Source: Frankiales bacterium
GTDB lineage: Bacteria > Actinomycetota > Actinomycetes > Mycobacteriales > SCTD01
Length of the DNA stretch: 7,981 bases
Direction of reading: 5' to 3'
NCBI GenBank assembly: GCA_025965735.1
Contig: JAOPWK010000072.1
Span: forward strand, 1 to 7,981
The position numbers and the translations under genes are program-made. This document shows positions 6,215 through 7,981 of the stretch, piece after piece. The stretch's first letter is position 1; every line of letters starts with the position of its first letter. A model generated the notes under the pieces. The model ran no database searches, had not been told where the DNA came from, and saw nothing but the letters and a program-made list of their open reading frames with translations.

Positions 6215-6888
6215 CGCCGGTTGGCACCGCCGTCGCCCCGCGCCCGGCCGAGCAGGTGACCGCGGTCTCGGTTCCCGCGCCCAGCGCCGCCGGCGACGAC
6301 ACCCCTGCCGTGCACGCCCCCGCCGAGGGCGAGGTCGCCGTCACGCTGGCCCTCGTCCAGCGCGCCCAGGCCGGCGACACCGAGGCCTTCGGCGAGCTCT
6401 ACGACCGGTACGTCGACCTGGTCTACCGCTACGTCTACTACCGCGTGGGCTCCGCCCAGGTGGCTGAGGACCTCACCAGCGAGACCTTTCTGCGCGCGCT
6501 GCGCCGGCTGGGCTCGTTCACCTGGCAGGGGCGTGACGTCGGCGCGTGGTTCGTCACCATCGCGCGCAACCTCATCGCCGACCACTACAAGAGCAGCCGC
6601 TACCGGCTGGAGATGACGACGGACGACGTGTCCGAGTCGGGTGCCCCGCTCACCCAGGAGGGGCCGGAGAACGCCGTCCTGGAGGCGATGCAGAACAAGG
6701 TGCTGCTCGAAGCGGTCAAGCAGCTCAACGCCGAGCAGCAGGAGTGCATCGTGCTGCGCTTCCTGCAGGGGCTGTCGGTCGCCGAGACCGCCCAGGCCAT
6801 GGGCAAGAACGACGGCGCGATCAAGGCGCTGCAGTACCGCGCCATCCGCTCGCTGGGCAGGCTGCTCCCCGAGGGCGTCGAGCTGTGA
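6211..6888 (+). CDS. bldN: ECF RNA polymerase sigma factor, BldN/AdsA-like
   Basis: This protein directs RNA polymerase to its own promoter class. In Streptomyces, BldN drives aerial-development genes (bldM, chaplins, rodlins). The 225 residues comprise an Ala/Pro/Val-rich extension (1-43); sigma region 2 (about 44-132) with RAQAGDTEAFGELYDRY, the core-binding stretch AEDLTSETFLRALRRL and region 2.4 AWFVTIARNLIADHYKSSR; a linker; and region 4 (about 155-220) with the helix-turn-helix LSVAETAQAMGKNDGAIKALQYRA. Wording in regions 2 and 4 is very close to Streptomyces BldN as I remember it. BldN there is made as a proprotein with an N-terminal extension that is removed; the extension here may be comparable, but its sequence differs. 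GTG 6211 was chosen because the preceding short frame ends on it. GTG 6109 (259 residues) and GTG 6256 are in-frame alternatives without clear Shine-Dalgarno sites. An anti-sigma gene follows 126 bp downstream. Confidence 0.88.
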   Translation: MTPVGTAVAPRPAEQVTAVSVPAPSAAGDDTPAVHAPAEGEVAVTLALVQRAQAGDTEAFGELYDRYVDLVYRYVYYRVGSAQVAEDLTSETFLRALRRLGSFTWQGRDVGAWFVTIARNLIADHYKSSRYRLEMTTDDVSESGAPLTQEGPENAVLEAMQNKVLLEAVKQLNAEQQECIVLRFLQGLSVAETAQAMGKNDGAIKALQYRAIRSLGRLLPEGVEL

Positions 6889-6939
6889 CGGGCCAGCGGC
6901 GTGGCCGCGTAGTCACATCGAGTCATCTCGGGGCAAGGC

Positions 6940-6968
6940 CGTCACCGCGCCCGACCCCGTGTCGTTGG
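6940..6968 (+). promoter_or_regulatory. Candidate BldN-type promoter in front of the anti-sigma gene
   Basis: CGTCAC (6940-6945), a 17-nt spacer, then CGTTGG (6963-6968). From memory, the Streptomyces BldN consensus is about CGTAAC-N16-CGTTGA, so each hexamer matches at five of six bases and the spacer is one longer. Transcription would start near 6975, giving a leader of about 40 nt before the GTG at 7015. In Streptomyces rsbN is itself a BldN target, so this would be feedback. Confidence 0.4.
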
Positions 6969-7001
6969 TCGCTGTGACGACGGCAGACGAGCGGCAGGGA
7001 C

Positions 7002-7008
7002 AGGAGGT
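7002..7008 (+). promoter_or_regulatory. Ribosome binding site of the anti-sigma gene
   Basis: AGGAGGT is a near-perfect Shine-Dalgarno. Its AGGAGG core ends 7 nt before the GTG at 7015 and fixes that start. Confidence 0.85.
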
Positions 7009-7014
7009 GCAGCG

Positions 7015-7981
7015 GTGAACCCGTTCTCCTCGAGCGCCCGCGGCGCCGCCGACTTCGCCCGCGCTCTCGACGGCGGTACGGCCGGTGCGCTGCCCGGGCT
7101 CGCGCTCGCGGCGCGGCTGCGCACCGTCGGCGGCTCCCTCGACCAGGCCGTGGTCCCGCGCGCGGAGTTCCGCGAGGCGCTGCGCCTGCGGCTGATGGCC
7201 GTGGCCACGGTGCAGGCTGCCGCCCCGGCGACCACCGCTCCTCTCGCCTCCGCCGTCTCCTGGCGTCGCCGCGCCGGTGCCGTCGCCGCGGGAGCCATGG
7301 CGTCGGTCGTCGCGGTGTCCGGCGTCGCCGTCGCGGGCAGCCAGTCGCTGCCGGGTGACCCCTTCTACGGCGTGAAGAAGACCGCCGAGGCCTTCCAGCT
7401 GCGCACCGCCGACGGCGACGTCGGGAAGGGCGTGCAGCACCTGGAGTTCGCCGCGACCCGACTGCGCGAGGTCAGGGGCCTCACTCTCGGCCGCGACGCC
7501 GCGCACGCGGGGCCGGACCTCGGTCCCTCCTCGACGGCCGCCGGGATCACGCTGCGCAGCGCCAGCCAGCCGCTGGCCGCCGGCGAGGCCCTGAGCGCCG
7601 ACGTCATCGACCGCGTCAAGCAGACGCTGGCCGCCATGGACGAGCAGACGCGCGAGGGCTCGGCCCTGCTCAACGACGCCTACCGCGACTCGCGTGCCAC
7701 CGAGCCGCTGCGCGTCCTCAGCACGTTCGCCGACCGGCAGACCGCCGGGCTGGAGGAGCTGCTCCCGGCGCTCCCGCCGACCACGCAGGACCGCGCCCGC
7801 ATCTCGCTCGCCCTGCTCACCGGCGTCACCGAGTCCACGGACGAGCTGCTGGCCATCGGCACCTGCGCCGAGGGCTGCGACCCGTCCGCGGCCGCGCCCA
7901 CGCTGCCGTCCTCCCCGGGCACGACCACCCCCGGCGGCAGCGAGGCCCCGTGCGAGTGCGCCGCTCCCGCACCGGCCCCGG
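7015..7981 (+). CDS. rsbN: DUF5667 membrane protein, probable anti-sigma factor RsbN-like (3' end outside window)
   Basis: This protein probably holds the BldN-like sigma factor at the membrane. The frame opens at GTG 7015 and stays open to the window end, giving 322 codons without a stop. Residues 1-82 are a helical cytoplasmic domain with the FARALDGG and PRAEFREALRLRL stretches typical of this family's N-terminus. Residues 83-86 (WRRR) flank one membrane segment (about 87-109), so the N-terminus is inside. Next comes SLPGDPFYGVKKTAE (111-125), the hallmark start of the DUF5667 extracytoplasmic domain, running to about 281. A Thr/Pro/Ser-rich tail with cysteines 284, 288, 313 and 315 follows and is cut off. 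In Streptomyces, RsbN is encoded directly after bldN and represents a distinct anti-sigma class. Assignment rests on position, topology and DUF5667 features; sigma binding is inferred. Confidence 0.8.
   Translation, partial: MNPFSSSARGAADFARALDGGTAGALPGLALAARLRTVGGSLDQAVVPRAEFREALRLRLMAVATVQAAAPATTAPLASAVSWRRRAGAVAAGAMASVVAVSGVAVAGSQSLPGDPFYGVKKTAEAFQLRTADGDVGKGVQHLEFAATRLREVRGLTLGRDAAHAGPDLGPSSTAAGITLRSASQPLAAGEALSADVIDRVKQTLAAMDEQTREGSALLNDAYRDSRATEPLRVLSTFADRQTAGLEELLPALPPTTQDRARISLALLTGVTESTDELLAIGTCAEGCDPSAAAPTLPSSPGTTTPGGSEAPCECAAPAPAP

Overview
The window is high-GC DNA (strong G/C bias at third codon positions, GTG starts, 4-bp start/stop overlaps) from an actinobacterium. The protein families match that: an actinobacterial-type Rex beside hemA, and a BldN-like sigma factor followed by an RsbN-like DUF5667 protein. 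I cannot name the genus. A non-Streptomyces filamentous or multicellular actinobacterium is plausible.

Left part, minus strand (read from about 5558 down to 1): a class A penicillin-binding protein (5558-3213), an AMP-forming acyl-CoA ligase (3134-1602), a small glutaredoxin-like protein overlapping it by 4 bp (1605-1342), the redox repressor Rex (1250-558), and the first 187 codons of glutamyl-tRNA reductase hemA (561-1, cut by the window edge). Rex has its own promoter. A Rex operator lies on its -35/spacer, with a CRP-type palindrome just upstream. This is the layout of the autoregulated rex-hem operon known from Streptomyces: Rex senses NADH/NAD+ and controls itself and the first committed step of tetrapyrrole synthesis.

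Right part, plus strand: a stand-alone receiver domain protein (5616-6011) divergent from the penicillin-binding protein, then an ECF sigma factor very like BldN (6211-6888) with an Ala/Pro-rich N-terminal extension, then its probable membrane anti-sigma factor, RsbN-like (7015 to the window end, incomplete). A 20-codon reading frame with a good ribosome binding site ends on the sigma factor's GTG, suggesting translational coupling. The gap before the anti-sigma gene holds a sequence resembling the BldN promoter consensus, which would make the pair a feedback loop.

Nothing here looks mobile: I saw no insertion sequence, tRNA, rRNA, CRISPR array or integrase. The genes are known families. The most interesting points are regulatory: the Rex/CRP-like tandem sites, the leader frame in front of the sigma factor, the candidate BldN-type promoter, and a leaderless-type promoter at the penicillin-binding protein. 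The rex-hemA and bldN-rsbN pairs are near each other in Streptomyces too, so this is probably a conserved neighbourhood carrying a different set of genes between them.
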